A DNA stretch of 47,059 nt from Pseudonocardia sp. TRM90224 (GTDB taxonomy: Bacteria > Actinomycetota > Actinomycetes > Mycobacteriales > Pseudonocardiaceae): assembly GCF_021245725.1 (NCBI RefSeq), contig NZ_JAJGSX010000055.1:1-47059 (forward strand), read 5' to 3'. Below, one piece after another: positions 46,464 to 47,059 of the stretch. Each line of letters begins with the position of its first letter. Within the stretch, counting starts at the first letter, position 1. Below the pieces are notes generated by a model, which was not told the origin of the DNA, made no database searches, and saw nothing but the letters and a program-made list of their open reading frames with translations. Made by a program: the position numbers and the translations under genes.

Positions 46464-47059
46464 ATGTCCGAGAACCTGCAGGCCGCCCTCGACGGGGTGG
46501 CACAACTGCAGGTAGACACCCTGGTCGGGACGTTCGAAGAACGCTGTAGTGCGACCCGTGAATTAGAGGTTCTCGGGCGCCGGCTGGACTTCGCGAGGGT
46601 TTGCGCGATCAGTGCTTTCGTTCGTGAGGGCGGCTTTCACGCGCGGGGGTACAAGTCGTCGATCCACGCGATCCGGGACTTGTGGAACCTCGACCACAAC
46701 GACGCCAAGCGGTATGTGACCGCTGCTGAGCACGTCTGTCCTCGGATCGCCATGGACGGTCAGGTGCTGCCGCCGCGGCTGCCTGCCAGTGCGGCGGTGT
46801 TCGCGGCCGGGTCGATGAGCCTGCGGCACGTGGAGAAGATCGTTGAGGTCCTCGCCTCGAAGGAGGCCGGGCGGTTGACCCCGGCGGTGTGTGCGGACGT
46901 CGAGGTCCAGCTCGCGGACCAGGCGGCGGTGTTCGAGCCGCAGAGCTTGTACGTGTTGGGGATGCGGATCGTCCGGTCGTTCGACCAGGACGGACCCGAA
47001 CCCGAGGGCGTGTCACGCGAACGGTGTAAGCCGCGGGTGGACCAAGATCGACCGCTGTG
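46464..47059 (+). CDS. DUF222 / HNH endonuclease protein, copy C, interrupted and cut by the window edge
   Basis: GGAGGT precedes the ATG. Residues 1-181 are nearly identical to the copy B protein at 36854-38128 (differences such as D10 region ALDGVAQ and AVCADVEVQLADQ). From base 47007 the frame stays open but reads GVSRERCKPRVDQDRPL instead of DDGPESEVNELTI, and no homology to copy B remains. The HNH motif is therefore not encoded in what is visible. An inserted element starting at about 47007 is the simplest explanation; a recombined or assembly-joined end is also possible. Confidence 0.8.
   Translation, partial: MSENLQAALDGVAQLQVDTLVGTFEERCSATRELEVLGRRLDFARVCAISAFVREGGFHARGYKSSIHAIRDLWNLDHNDAKRYVTAAEHVCPRIAMDGQVLPPRLPASAAVFAAGSMSLRHVEKIVEVLASKEAGRLTPAVCADVEVQLADQAAVFEPQSLYVLGMRIVRSFDQDGPEPEGVSRERCKPRVDQDRPL

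Noticed and set aside
1..47059. tRNA or rRNA genes
   Set aside because: I saw no sequence with a convincing cloverleaf, a T-loop GTTCRANNC with matching acceptor stem, or rRNA-like conserved stretches.

Overview
The window is very GC-rich, densely packed actinobacterial DNA. Many GTG starts, putative leaderless promoters, F420-type (Ddn-like) reductases, a DUF574 methyltransferase and DUF222/HNH (13E12-like) genes point to a Pseudonocardia-like member of the Pseudonocardiaceae. The family placement is inference. Both ends stop inside multicopy elements, so the window may be a whole contig broken at repeats.

Layout. 1-1.8 kb: an interrupted IS3-type element sits next to a decayed copy (A) of a repeat module. 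1.8-8.5 kb: a PL7 alginate-lyase-like protein, a small membrane protein, and a LysR regulator divergent from a four-gene operon (polar amino acid ABC transporter plus FAD amine oxidase), followed by a MazF-type toxin-antitoxin pair. 8.5-13.9 kb: an MFS pump with an XRE/MmyB-type regulator, a C45-like NTN hydrolase divergent from a GntR-TetR fusion regulator, and a DUF899 protein. 13.9-20.2 kb: an unusual block. It holds an alanine-rich leader peptide with attenuator-like folding, a mini alanyl-tRNA synthetase (catalytic half only), a GH16-like protein with an altered active site, an archaeal-type prolyl-tRNA synthetase split into two ORFs at an ATGA overlap, an acyl-CoA carboxyltransferase, and two small Cys-rich proteins sharing an N-terminal motif. 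20.2-36.8 kb: redox and regulatory genes, including two domain fusions (Gfo/Idh-AKR and FAD monooxygenase-Ddn), SDR/MarR and Ddn/MarR divergent pairs with clear operators, an erythromycin-esterase-like lipoprotein, DUF574 plus a PAS-GGDEF-EAL protein, a second XRE/MFS pair, and two membrane proteins. 36.8-38.8 kb: repeat module copy B with a complete DUF222-HNH gene. 38.8-45.7 kb: a MimR/AcoR-like activator without GAFTGA divergent from a zinc alcohol dehydrogenase, then an APC permease and MalY-like lyase operon divergent from a LysR gene. 45.7-47 kb: module copy C in the opposite orientation, with an HNH gene that loses homology 53 bp before the window end.

Two things look least explained. 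(1) The repeat module beside the DUF222-HNH genes has a fixed order: HNH gene, 61-bp palindrome, 137-bp nested inverted repeat, conserved linker, then a tandem array of 21/22-bp GACTC-core units ending at the 3' end of a neighbouring gene. (2) The 14-20 kb block puts partial or split synthetase homologues beside a leader attenuator and twin Cys-rich peptides. Whether that block is one pathway is not shown by the sequence.
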